NCBI GenBank assembly: GCA_959347315.1
Contig: OY365810.1
Span: forward strand, 24,244,304 to 24,308,303
Direction: 5' to 3'
Source: Bimastos eiseni
Taxonomy: Eukaryota; Annelida; Clitellata; Crassiclitellata; Lumbricidae
DNA length: 64,000 nt
Within the stretch, counting starts at the first letter, position 1, and every line of letters begins with the position of its first letter. A model generated the notes under the pieces. The model was given only the letters and a program-made list of their open reading frames with translations, had not been told where the DNA came from and made no database searches. The position numbers and the translations under genes were made by a program. Shown here piece by piece: positions 1-11,557 of the stretch.

Positions 1-260
1 AAAACAACACGATGAGGATACGAAGAATGCAAAGAAGGAGGAGGAGAAGGAGGAGAAGAAAGAGGAGGAGGAAGAAGAAGAGGAGGTGGAGGAGAAAGAG
101 GAGGAGAAGGAAGAAGAGGAAGTGGAGGAGAAGGAGGAGGAGGAGGAGAAGAAAGAAGAAGAAGGATTAGGAGGAGGAGAAGAAAAAGAAGAAGAAAGAA
201 GAAGGAGGAGGAGGAAGAAGAGGAGAATGAGGAGGAGGAGAAGAAGAAGAAGAATTCTAG
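1..260 (+). repeat. GGA/GAA polypurine microsatellite
   Basis: About 260 bases are almost pure purine on this strand, built from irregular GGA, GAA and GGAA units. Its left end may lie outside the window. The Glu/Lys/Arg-rich open frame across it reflects only the purine repeat. Long polypurine tracts can form triplex DNA. Confidence 0.95.
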
Positions 261-2324
261 GGAAGATATTGTAAAGAGCAAAGAATTTGAAGAAGCTGAA
301 TAAGAATGTGAAGAAGAGAGTGTGAATAGTCTCTTGACATAACCTGAGAGGCACTGGCGGCCAATCCACTCCATCGCCGTCTCATCTTTAAGCAAATCTC
401 TGTTATGATTTGAATGTTAACCCCATTGGGCTCCCGGGTGACCAATAGATCATGGCACACTATGTAAACTATGTAGAGCAATTTCTAAGATACTTAAGTA
501 AAAAACAATGATTATAAATCCTATGTGTGGACAAGCCTTCCCCTCGTCTGTCTCACGCAAACCCCTTCTCTTGGAAGTTGGAATAGCTCGTCCAAAGGAA
601 AAGATGCTGAGTGGCAGCGACACCAATCCACCAAAGTGCCACGTTCAGTTAGATAATTTATACAGCGCCTATTCAATGTGACCACTTGGTTACCGTTAGA
701 GCAAGAGCCCATGTCCATTCAAACTTGCAGTTATGTCGAAATACCCCACCCGTTAAATTCGCTGAAAAATAAGCAGGGTGGAGGTCGCCATAGGGTCGTT
801 ATGTAAAAAACGTGCGCATCATAATTTACCGCGTAGCGATTCGTTTATCGCGACATCTGTTGAATAATTCAGTCTAATTATAGCAGAGATAAACTTGACG
901 TCTTTCGCCAGAGGGAGATGCATAAGAGTTCAGTGGTCTACCGTCTACCCATGCCAAAGGGTCACAACCTGAACGCATAATCCTGTTTCGTATCAATGAT
1001 GGCTTCGGCGGTTTTAAAAATTTTGCTGTATTGATGGTTAAATGGTTAAAAATAGAATGTTCACATTGCACGAACAAAGGTTAGATCAAAACGAGCAGGC
1101 GAACTGGAATTCACCTTCAAGTTTACCATTTGAGGAACTTCGTAAATTTCCTTGCAGGATCTGGGCGAAACTCCAACCGACACTGCACGCTGGAGCATTT
1201 GACTACATTTGCAGCTTGTTTTGAGATCATATCAAAGAATTTTTTAATATAAATAATTTGAGGCAAAAAGATTATTTGTATCCAGATGCTTTAGTATTAC
1301 CTTGCATGGTACCGATCTCAATGACACTGGACGATAATTCCCTATCTCAGTTTATAACCCTCTTATTTATGAATTTACACAGGTAGCATTTGCACACTTC
1401 CAATCTTCTAGTAATACTCCTTGAGTGACTTATTGAACAGAATTGCAAGCGCAACGTACGCTCATCCACTTGTTTATTCTTCTAACGCTTTAGGACGAAG
1501 TTCATCTACATGGCTCTGGAACGTTGTCTTTTCTCAACTTTGATCATTACTTTCTACATCCTCCTGGGCTTATCTCGAAGTACCCATTAATAAGTAGCCT
1601 AACTGGAATACCTTGGGAATGCCTTACCGGAAGAAATCCAGGCGTTCTTCTTCTGCCGCTTCTCCAACATCCAGTGTCATTGGTGAGAATGCGTTTACGT
1701 GGCAGCATGTACTATTTAGGCCTATGTTCACACAATTACTTGCTTCCATAGCATAGCCATAAAATGCGGTTTTCTCTCTTTGATGTTTGAAACCAGTTCA
1801 AGAGTTTCCTTACTAGAATATGATTCATTACCACGTAGCTCAACTCTTTTTAACATAATTGACATCACTTGACTTTATTACTACTAGAAATTATTGTTAA
1901 TTCTAAGCTAGTGTCGTCGTACATTCAATTTCAACATATTTAATATTACTTGACTTTATTGCTACTAGAAATTGTTATTAAATCTATATATGGGTCGTTG
2001 TACAATCAATTTTATTGTTCCATTGCTGAAATGAATGTGCAATTTGGAATAATAAGGCTATGCTTACTTGCTTATATTTAGGTCTACTTATGCCTGTACA
2101 TGTACGTCCGTCAGTTGTTCATGGTCTAACAACTTAACTGAAACCGCTCCACTTCTGCACAATTTCAGTCCCGACACAACTCCGCCCTCTGTCAACTCAA
2201 AAAAAAATTTCCAAATCAAATTTTCGATAGGCATAGATGTTCCATCTCTCTGGAGCAAAATTCCACCATTATTACGACAAATATCTGATCAATCCTGCGA
2301 ATTCGTCGAAACATCACTTCTTGC
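261..2324. other. Upstream flank without recognised gene
   Basis: Only short open frames without recognisable domains are present. A diverged tandem pair of ~80 bases occupies 1857-1934 and 1938-2016, sharing the core ACTTGACTTTATT followed by CTACTAGAAATT. One TAGGCCTA palindrome lies at 1717-1724. The rest is unassigned unique-looking sequence. Confidence 0.5.
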
Positions 2325-2457
2325 TTTCTCTCTCTCTGTCTGTCTCTCTGTCTCTGTCTCTGTCTTTCTCTCTTTGTCTCTCTCTGTGTCTCTCTCTGTC
2401 TGTCTGTCTGTCTCTGTCTCTGTCCATGTGTCTCTTCTCTGTCTCTCTCTGTCTCTG

Positions 2458-2497
<40 letters not shown>

Positions 2498-2500
2498 CAC
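2325..2500 (+). repeat. TCTC/TCTG pyrimidine microsatellite
   Basis: A run of CT dinucleotides interspersed with CTGT units covers about 175 bases and ends just before a hAT-type element. Open frames on both strands here (Ser/Leu-rich forward, Arg/Glu/Thr-rich reverse) are repeat artefacts. Confidence 0.95.
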
Positions 2501-2503
2501 AGG

Positions 2504-3175
2504 TCCTTCGCCAGGGCTGTTAATATCGCGATAAAGTATAGCGATACTTTGCTATCGCGATACTTTTGTCAGTATCGCAGCGAGTATCTCGATAGTTTTA
2601 TTTTACTGATGTCGCATGTGTATCGCGATACCTATTTTTAGCCTTTCAGCGATACTCGATACCAATACTTTTTCTCCCTGAAATTCATGTCGTTTCTCAA
2701 GAAATATGAGAAGTTTATCGTTCCGCTTTGAAAAGTATCAGACGTTTATGCCTTTATATATATATATATTTACGAATAACTACCGGGTATGTCAGCAAAA
2801 TGCAAAAAAATGCCGTTGGATGTTTAAAGCGCCATATTTTCAAATAGAAGCAAAATTCAGATTGGGGCAACATCTGAGTTTAAAAATAAAGCGCGTACAT
2901 GGAAATATGGCGAGTAACGATTCCTCTTATCTAGATTCCTTGTGATTAGCCAAATTTGGGAAATTTTATATAATTATCGGTGTATGAATTCTAATTCATG
3001 CTAAGGTCGAAATTAGCAAGCCTATTGAAAAGTATTGGAAAAAGTATTGTTATTGGTATTGCATTACTTTTCAGAAAAAGTATTGGTATTGGTATCGCGA
3101 TACTTTTAATTAGGAAGTATTGGTATTGCTATTCCAATAGTTTTTTCTAGTATTGTTAACAACCCTGTCCTTCAC
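2504..3175. mobile_element. Non-autonomous hAT-type element with 8-bp target duplication
   Basis: The element occupies 2512-3167 (656 bases). It starts CAGGGCTGTTAATA and ends with the complement of CAGGGTTGTTAACA, so the terminal inverted repeats agree in about 12 of 14 positions. The flanks are TCCTTCGC (2504-2511) and TCCTTCAC (3168-3175), an 8-bp target duplication with one mismatch, as made by hAT transposases. Both subterminal regions carry repeated TATCGCGATACTTTT-like units. It encodes no transposase; a 79-codon open frame at 2706-2945 has no recognised domain. It is therefore probably a MITE mobilised in trans. Confidence 0.8.
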
Positions 3176-4480
3176 CAAAAACTGAAGACACTGCTTGTCG
3201 TAAAATCATAACCCAATTTCATCCCAATTCATTCATCCTCTTCCCTCACCTCCCTCGCCATTTCAACTCTAAACACCGTCCACCGTAGCCGTCTGACTGT
3301 CTGTCTGTCTTTCAGTCAGTCTGTCTCTGTGAATCTGGACCCTCTACCTATTGTTTAAAATGTTTTGATTAGACTTCTGTGAATAGGCTGGTCGCCGAGA
3401 CTTGGCTCGTTTGGGTGCTGTAGAAGACTAGAGATTACGTTAACGATCGCGTCAACGCCCGTTAAACCTCTTTGATGCCCACACTTATCATCCCACATAG
3501 TACTTATCATCCAGTAAAAGTCGGAGAACATCGTGATTGGACTGCAAGAGCTGCTGATGTATAATTTCACAGCTGAAGCAGAGCCTGCACGTGGCAGGCC
3601 ACTGCTGGGCTATATAGGATGCAGCTTATAAGTGCACGACAACGAGTCATGTGATGACGTACCATCGCATCCACTCGTACCGTGACAAGATAATCACGAT
3701 GAGCGGTTCATCTCAGTCATCAGCATTTTATGCGTGTGCGTCTGTGGGAAACCACTAAGACAAACATTAGGCTCGCTGGATGATCTGGTGAAAGGGTCGT
3801 CAGCAAGGACTATAAGCTCTGACGAGGAGAATCACGAGGCAGCTCGAGTCACGTTCCGTGCACACCCCTCTTGATTCACCAAAGTCTTGCTTATCCAGTT
3901 TATCCAAATGTCACGGATTGCTCGAACGGTCCCGGAAATGATACAACCACCCCGCATCCCGGCCACGTCCTTTCTGGAAAACGCTGGAATGGCTTTTCTA
4001 TAAAACTAAATGCGTTGAATATTTTATTTCAATTTGTACAATAATTAGAAAGTCAAAGTCAAAAATAGCAATAGGCCTATTATGACAACTAGCAGTGCCG
4101 CATGAAATTAACAATCTGCGCCACAGTGTTAAGTGTTAACTTGAGAGTATGTCGAACCAACTATGGGTCAACATTCTACAATAAGTTTATAGGGTAATAT
4201 GGCTATTGGCTACATGTAGGCCTAAGCCTACATCATCACTTAAAACATGGTGCCGTAGTCTAACGCCTTATTTTGCCATTATGAGTTATTCTGTTGAAAA
4301 TAGATCGTTAGTGCGGCATCATCTGATCTGTCAATTCGATTGAACATTTCATTTTGCATGTTCCTAATTTGCTATTCGCACCTATGCCAAAAATAACTGT
4401 GAGCCTACTGTAGCCTACATAGTTGAGGCCATATAAAAATTTACTTCAGACGCTCTCACAAGTCCTGCTAGAAACTGTTC
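3176..4480. other. Flank without recognised gene; copy of a short dispersed repeat
   Basis: A ~75-base segment at 3360-3436 resembles 6262-6337 at roughly 70% by eye. The stretch 3580-3970 is richer in CpG than its surroundings but shows no identifiable exon. TAGGCCTA palindromes lie at 4072 and 4217. Nothing else is assigned. Confidence 0.45.
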
Positions 4481-4482
4481 TA

Positions 4483-4485
4483 ATA

Positions 4486-4552
<67 letters not shown>

Positions 4553-4700
4553 TAATTATAATAATAACAATAGTAATAATAATATTAATAATAATAAGAC
4601 AGTTTATCTAGCGCCATAGCACAACCGAGGCCGAAAGAAAGGGCGCTGATAACTTCCACAGTCCCTGCGCCTGGAATAAGTAACCCTCACACCTGATCAG
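4483..4700 (-). mobile_element. LINE/SINE 3' tail with ATG/ATA microsatellite
   Basis: Read on the minus strand, 4601-4630 gives CTATGGCGCTAGATAAACTG followed by TTATTATT repeats. This is the GCGCTATATAAAT-plus-ATT tail typical of L2-like elements. The ATG/ATA run at 4483-4600 is therefore probably the tail of a retroelement inserted in reverse. Only about 100 bases of body are recognisable. Confidence 0.5.
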
Positions 4701-4850
4701 TTCCGGGAGACTCCTTAATACATTCCTCTTCTCTAAGGAGAGTGATTTGAGAATGGGATTATAATGGCTATGCTTTGGGTGTCACCTGTCTTTGCTTAGC
4801 TACACCTTCGCCCCCTTCCATTCCCCTCCTCTGCATCTTGTATGTTGTTG

Positions 4851-4892
<42 letters not shown>

Positions 4893-5800
4893 ATGTGACA
4901 CATGACTTTCTGCGAGAATTCTTCAAGTGATTCGATCTTTCCGGGCAGTCGCCAACTCAGACGATGATGGGTGCGATAGAAATGTGACGACACGAGTCAG
5001 AAATAATTAGAATTCCTTATAAGCATCCAATTGCAAAGAGGCCTCGCAGTTACGATGCTGCACTGCGAAAGCGTAGGCCGTTTAATTACAATAATAACTA
5101 TAATTACCAGCGGCGACAAGAGACAACAGGGTCGTCGTTAATTGGCTACTAACCAAACTATGGGAGCTCGATTAGTGGAACCGACTACAGGCTGACGCAT
5201 AATTTTATATGCAATCGTCCGCCCGTGAAAGCAGCGCACGCGGAATCCGCAAGGACTAAATCGCACCTGACGGGGTTTGCAGATGCCTGATAGGATCCGG
5301 TGCGTATGGCGGGAGAGGATCCCGAAAATGGGTAGGCCTAGGCACGAAAATAGAGCTGTTTAATCATGACGTCCACATTACGGATCATTAAAATTAGAAC
5401 TGTAAACCCAAACACGGACGATAGGCCCTATCCCGAAATAACGATTTTTGAGTACGTAATATATTGATGGGCCCCATTTGCACAAAATTCACTTAAAGGC
5501 GGATTTGTAGTAACTGCACTATTATAAACATTAACCATAACCATAACCATATGTTTTACTATCCATCTCAAACAAGTGAACACACGAATAAAAAATGCAT
5601 GAGAAAAAAGGAATTAGAGGGGAAATATGGAAAGTAAACTCCTAAGGGACCGATTGGTCCCGCTAACAGGGCCTACCCTTTCCAATTTGATATTGGGCAA
5701 CAGGTACAGACAATTGAAACATAAATCATTATCTTAACTAGTTAACCAAATGCTGTCTGTGTTCACACTAATTATTTAGAGGGGTTATTAACAAATGTTT
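4700..5800. other. Flank with (TGC)n run and a CpG-rich, homeobox-site-like segment
   Basis: A TTG/TGC triplet run lies at 4840-4893. The part 5040-5330 is unusually rich in CpG and holds several TAATTA/ATTAAT motifs with no open frame. It could be a regulatory element upstream of the glypican gene, but that is a guess from composition. Confidence 0.4.
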
Positions 5801-5804
5801 TTTT

Positions 5805-7010
5805 ATTTATTTAAAAAAAACTCTGACAGTGTTGGATTGACGAATTTCAATTGGTGTCATATTCCAAGTGATGGGTCCTGTATATTTAATAGAGAATTGA
5901 CGTGTATTTGTTCTAGGCCTACATACGATAGGCCTATAACTGAGAGAGGAACGGATGCTGTATAGATTAATGGTAGAAGTTCGTATAAAATGATTAGCAA
6001 ATATAGGAGGTATATAGGTTGTTAGCGAATTTGTACATAAATTCATTAATTTGGAGAGAAGTAACTTGACGAAAGTTGGAATACCAGTATAATTGTACAT
6101 TTCATTATAAGACCACCGACGAGCATAGTAAGCATAGTATTCCACCTACATGTATCAATCCTCGACCAAAACAACATCCCCTTAACAGCTACTCTGCCTC
6201 CGCTGACCTTCTGGAAACCGGACTGTGCTCTACCACGGACTATCCTTTGGACAACCCCTCTAATTTGACGCAGCGCTTGTGAATAAGCTGGTGCCCTGCG
6301 CTTGGCTTTCATGTGGCGCTTTAGAAATCTGGAGATTACGATTTTGTCCCCATTATCATAGGAATAGCTCTTTGTTGTAGGGAATTTAACCTTGGTAATC
6401 TTGACGAGTAGTTGTAGGCCCTTGGATACTAAATTACAATACGCAAGATATGGGTGGATCATTGTATGATACAGATTACGTAGAATGTTAGTAAAGTAGG
6501 AGGTAGGCTACTCTGGCGATAATAATACCTATGGTATTTGCAATTTTAGACGATAATATCATGTTGGCGGGAACTTGGCGACGTGTTCCTTCCATGAAAG
6601 AAACTGATCGACCTGAATGCCTAGTAATTTAGCAGAAATTACACATGGAATTGGAGTGTAAATAAGTAGAGAATTTCATAGATGGTGGGCTATTTACGAT
6701 GTGATCGAAACAAAATATAGCTGGTTTTAGTTACATTCAAAGATAACTTAATGACTATATATATAAGAACCAGTCATTCACATGTGTGAGTTCTTGGTTC
6801 GTGAGATTGCATAATGCATCATATGATCATATGTAAGGCAAAGATGTTAATTAGTGTCACCAGCAAAAACTGTGTACAAAGCGTAGTAATGGAGCTGCAC
6901 GAGGTAGGTCATTTATAAAAAGCAAAAAGAGGAGTGGGTTTAGAATAGATCCCTAAGGAACACCAGAGAGGATTATCGCATCATGTACCATTTTTAGCTT
7001 GAACATTTAC
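5805..7010 (-). pseudogene. Decayed non-LTR retrotransposon (reverse transcriptase part)
   Basis: On the minus strand the order is as follows. Near 6975-6900 is GSILNPLLFLLFINDLP, matching the Q-G-S-I-L-G-P-L-L-F motif. Near 6865 is TVFAGDTN, where the catalytic F/Y-A-D-D has lost its first Asp. Next come MIHPYLAYCNLV near 6462, SRLPRLNSLQQRAI in a shifted frame near 6400, and from 6120 to 5807 the C-terminal part ending GPITWNMTPIEIRQSNTVRV. Stops and frame changes are frequent. About 230 bases (6130-6345) between these last blocks look foreign and contain the repeat shared with 3360-3436. The element is inactive; the clade is CR1/jockey-like. Confidence 0.75.
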
Positions 7011-7499
7011 TCGACTTTAGTCAAATCAACGGGTCCAATCACAGACGGTCAAACACAAACGCTTGTTCTGAACTAAAGTCTTTAGCGCTTCAATTTTTAC
7101 CGGTTAAATGCGACTTTATCAAAGTGTAGAAACCTGGGCCGATATAAAAGGTTTCAAATCTTAATGTGGACCAGACCTGTTAGCCTATCTGTGAAAGCAA
7201 CTGGGATAACAGAAAGGTGACCAACACACAGGGGCCTACCATGCATTATGCACACAGCCCTAGTACGAGTAGGCCTATAGGCATAATTTATTCTAGACCC
7301 TACCTCTAGTGCATTGATAGAAGAAAATATAATTTCAACTGTCCGGGGCTAGCTTTTGTTACCACCAACTTAATGTACTTTGTGGGTAGGCCTAAAAGAA
7401 TTAGAGGGCCATAGAGTAGGCCTACATAGCCCTAGTTGGTAAGGCAATTATGATGTGCCAACACTGCCTCGCAGATGAAGTAATTGATGATAATCACAA
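7011..7499. other. Gene-free flank rich in TAGGCCTA
   Basis: No coding or repeat family is recognised. Three TAGGCCTA palindromes occur (near 7269, 7388 and 7417). The segment 7005-7130 contains AACTAAAGTC / GACTTTAGTC arms and might be part of a small inverted-repeat element. Confidence 0.35.
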
Positions 7500-7657
7500 T
7501 AGTAATGATAATGATGATGATGATGACGACGACGACGACGACGATGACATAATTATTGTTATTGTTATTAGCATCAAATCGGTAGCATTATCATTACTGT
7601 TGTAATAATAATTATTATCATGATTATTACTAAACAATTATTGTTATCATAATTATA

Positions 7658-7708
<51 letters not shown>

Positions 7709-7824
7709 ACGTAACCATTTTGAGATTATTATTATTATTATTAGAACTGTTATAGGTTTTCGTCCCCATCTGGCTGAACAAAAGAGCCTCTGAACGCCAC
7801 TGCATTATTATTATTATTATTATT

Positions 7825-7874
<50 letters not shown>

Positions 7875-7931
7875 TATTATTTTTATTATTACTATTTCCT
7901 CTTCTTCGTCTTCTTCTTCTTCATCTTCTTC

Positions 7932-7993
<62 letters not shown>

Positions 7994-7995
7994 GT
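7500..7995. repeat. Triplet microsatellite cluster (ATT, ATC, GAC, TTC)
   Basis: The cluster includes GAT/GAC repeats at 7500-7550, ATT at 7644-7706, ATC at 7826-7873, TTC at 7900-7930 and ATT at 7931-7994. A short unique insert lies at 7707-7800. It ends about 430 bases before glypican exon 1 and thus sits in or near its promoter. Confidence 0.9.
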
Positions 7996-8429
7996 TATTT
8001 TAGCGCTTCCATTCGAGATAATTTTCCGGATGCAGGATACATTGCTAATTTGTTGTCAGCTGCATCTCTGACCATCTCCGTGTTTCTATTGACTCACTTG
8101 CTTTATTGTTTGTTCTTATCCCGTTTAGTGCGGTTTTAGAGGTGTCTCGTGTCGACACAGTTACATAGTAATGAGCCAGACTACGTATGACACAGTTACA
8201 TAATAAACTAGTTTCCTGTATTTAACGCAGACGAGCCGCTGACGACGCTATCAGAATCGCATCCTATGATATCGGCTAAAAGCAGGAATTTGTAGTATGT
8301 ACGGAGTTTTCGCCACTAGTCTTAGTTAGATCCTTCGTTTCTGTTTATTTCTAGTCGGTTATTGCTTACACGTCGGACGCCTTCTTTATGTACAGTTTGT
8401 TTGAGTCAAACCAAGATAGCTTTACGACA
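7996..8429 (+). promoter_or_regulatory. Presumed glypican 5' UTR and promoter region
   Basis: This stretch immediately precedes the exon 1 start codon and is CpG-richer than the introns. It must contain at least part of the 5' UTR, with an upstream in-frame ATG at 8388. No clear TATA box, initiator or splice site was identified, so the transcription start is unknown. Confidence 0.35.
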
Positions 8430-8668
8430 ATGCTTCGGCCGACCACGTACACGAGTACCCTGCAGGTGATTTTGCGGTTGTTTGTCATACTCCGGTGTTC
8501 GGAGGTCCTAGCGTCGTCCTCCGACAGTTCACAACGGATTCTGCAACATAACGGACGGGCATTTTCCAGACGATCGACGACGCAAGAATGTCGGTCGCTA
8601 ACCGATCTTTTTGCCGGCATTAACATGCAAGACGGGCACGTTATACCCGTCAGGAAAATCAGTGGCAA
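8430..8668 (+). CDS. Glypican exon 1: start, signal peptide and first cysteine
   Basis: The frame opens with a hydrophobic signal peptide of about 28 residues (core LQVILRLFVIL), then a Ser/Arg-rich stretch and the motif ECRSLTDLF. That motif matches the first conserved glypican cysteine, which in GPC3 is followed by about 30 residues before the next. I chose the ATG at 8430 because it has A at -3 and sits directly before the signal peptide. An in-frame ATG at 8388 has T at -3 and would put 14 polar residues ahead of it. The probable donor is GGCAA|GTATTT after 8668, leaving phase 2. A weaker donor, ATCA|GTGGCA after 8661, would leave phase 1, which is what the start of exon 2 needs. The 5' UTR and promoter must lie upstream; no convincing TATA box or initiator was seen. 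Confidence 0.8.
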
Positions 8669-8944
8669 GTATTTCTGTTTTCGCTTCGAAGTGAATGATA
8701 TCTTTACTCTGTTGTTTATATCGTTTCTTCACTTGTCAGACGCATTGACTTTTAAGAATTTTTTTACACAGCCTTTGAATGAGAGAGACCTACTACTACT
8801 GTCTTAATGACTGCAGTATAATAATGCTACTAGGGTTTTGAAGGACCATTCTTATCTTGATGCTAAGTTGTCTGTATACTGCCAGATTGGGTGCATGAGT
8901 GTGCTTATTCTGACATTCCTATTTGTTTCCACATGATACTGGGT

Positions 8945-8990
<46 letters not shown>

Positions 8991-11522
8991 CACACACACA
9001 TAATTGGAACTGGGTGTCAATCCCCTCTGAGTGATGGAGGCAAACCCTCTGTCCCAAGGGTATGGAAGGCAAAATATTCCCCCTAAGACTAAAATATATC
9101 CCCCTTACGTGAAATTTGAGGCATTTGCCTCCGGACACCCCCCCCCCATGTAGACGCCCTTGCAATGGAATAGTAAAATTTTCCTTGTACCCCTTCACCA
9201 GTACTTTAAATGGACCACTTCACAAGTATTTATTGGTTCAAATGTTGCCACGAGCTACCCTGTCTTGATGGCATTGAAGCCAGCATTAATGTGGACATAC
9301 GAATGTCAACATTATTTCCTGGGTCTTGTAGAGTCTTGGGTGGCTCACATACCCTGTTGCATGCCTGTAACTAATGCCCTTGTAATATGAACTTGTGCTG
9401 CTTAAGAGGCCTTTGTGGTGTTTTATCAGACACCTTGCTGTTTCTCAATTGAATGTTTAAGCCAAATTAACTGTCTCGCTGTAGTCTTCAAGGATCAAAT
9501 GGATCTTACTTCCAGTGGACAGATGAACTGGTTTCTGGATAAATTCTCTTCAACACAATGGACACTTCTTTACACAATACACAGAGACAGACTGGGAGAA
9601 TGAGGCTAGCAGCCACTTAGGGCAAAGTTTTCAATGGGTCGAACATGTACAGTGTACCACTTCACCAGTACATCTGGCTTTAAATGGGCCACTTTACAAG
9701 TATTTATGGGTTTAAATATGGGCATGAGCTACCCTGTTTTGATGGTACTAAAAGCAGCATTACTAAATTGTTCAGTTTCATTGGTGAATTCAGACAACTT
9801 GCTAGTATCATGTGTGTGGACTTGGAGTAATTTAGAGCATTTGCAATAGGTCAACATGGGGCAGAAGAGGAACAAGTAGATGAACTGTTTGCAGAGATAT
9901 AATAGAAATGGGAATTTATGAAATTTTTGGAATTCCAGTGCGCAAGACTGGTGGACAAACAGACATATGGCAAGCAGACAGACAGGCAATAAGACGGACA
10001 GACAGGTAGGCACACAGGCAGGGAAGCACGCAGATATATAAGAAGGCATGCAGGCAGGTAGGTAGTCAGGCAGGCAGGCATGCAGGCACACGGGCAAGTA
10101 CACAGACAAATTGATGTATTAACACAATGTAGAAAAGCAAATGCAAGTTGAAAAGCAGGCGATTGATGGAATGATGATCAATATCACTTGATGGTGTGAA
10201 GTGAGGCTGTGCTTCCTAAATTGCATGCCTCCTTAACTATATTCTTCGACTTGGTTTGTAGCACATTTCAATGTAAAAGTAGTACCTGGATTTTTAAGAC
10301 GTGGTAGAATATAATTGATTTACATGACTTTGACTAATTCAAAGCCTGTGAGGTTTATCTGATAAATCAGGATTAAAATCCACAAGATTTGAGAAACTGC
10401 TGATGTGTTGCCACTAAGAGCTCTAATTGCCTCAGGATCTGTGCCCCTTTATTGTTCCTCCATTGGGCTGGGTTGAATCTGGCAGGGTCTTGCAATGAAG
10501 AAATTAACAAGTCCCCAAGGGCGCTGTTGAAGTATGAACTGCTTAAATGATGGCAGATGATTTTCTGAGTTCTGTTCAAGATGGGTGCCTGCATATGTGC
10601 CTGTTAAATTGCTTCAATTCAGCTTTCATCCATCTGTCATTGATAAAAGCTAATTGCCAAAGCTGTGTCGATGCCTTTGGACAGGTAGATGGAGTAGGAT
10701 TTAAGAGAAGCCTTTGCCCTAAGTCGTATGCAGGATCCTCAGTTGCAGAGCTGTTTTTTCAGGCCTGTGACCTTTGCTCTGACACTGGTGCCCTCCTATC
10801 TCTGAGTCTGTTGTAAGCTATTGTTGGTCTCATTCCTCTAAATGTGGCTCCGTTGAGTGATGGTGGCGCTCAGCAATTCAGACCGAACTCTTCTTTTGCT
10901 GGAGCACTGGATTGAGAGAGAGAGGGACCAGGCTCCAGACAGAACAGAGCCCACTGATAAGGCACGCATTTGTGATAATGCTACCATCTCGTCATTCATC
11001 TGCTTGCTGGGTCAGATTGAGGGATATCTTTTAACAGGGAATTACTACTGTAGTCCTGTACAGGCCCTGATTATAATTCCTTGGTTCTGTATTTACCTAC
11101 AAATTTGAGCAGAAACAGCTTATCAGGTTGTACAACAAAGTTTATATCTGGCCTTGAAACCAGATAAATTTTATGCCCTGATAGTGACAGATATGTTATT
11201 GCTCGTATTTAGGATGGGTCCTGTATTCTAATGAAAAGTAATATTTACTAAAATCTTTCCTTAACTGCTTGGTCTCTGTACTGTTTATTAGAATAGAGCA
11301 TCATCCGACTGTATCTTGGTATTGGTAAATGTCACGGCATAAATCCAGAGTGAAGAGACCACATTTTATATTACAGGGTATTGCCATACACTAGAGTACA
11401 TCAATGAGTATAATCTTTAAAGGACTCTGGAAATGAAAACAGTGCATATCACAGAATGAGACTGCTAGCAGTAGACAGACAGACAAACAGACAAACATAC
11501 AGACAGACAGACAGACACAGAA

Positions 11523-11557
<35 letters not shown>

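Noticed and set aside
86..274. Glu/Lys/Arg-rich frame at the left edge
   Set aside because: Purine microsatellite only.
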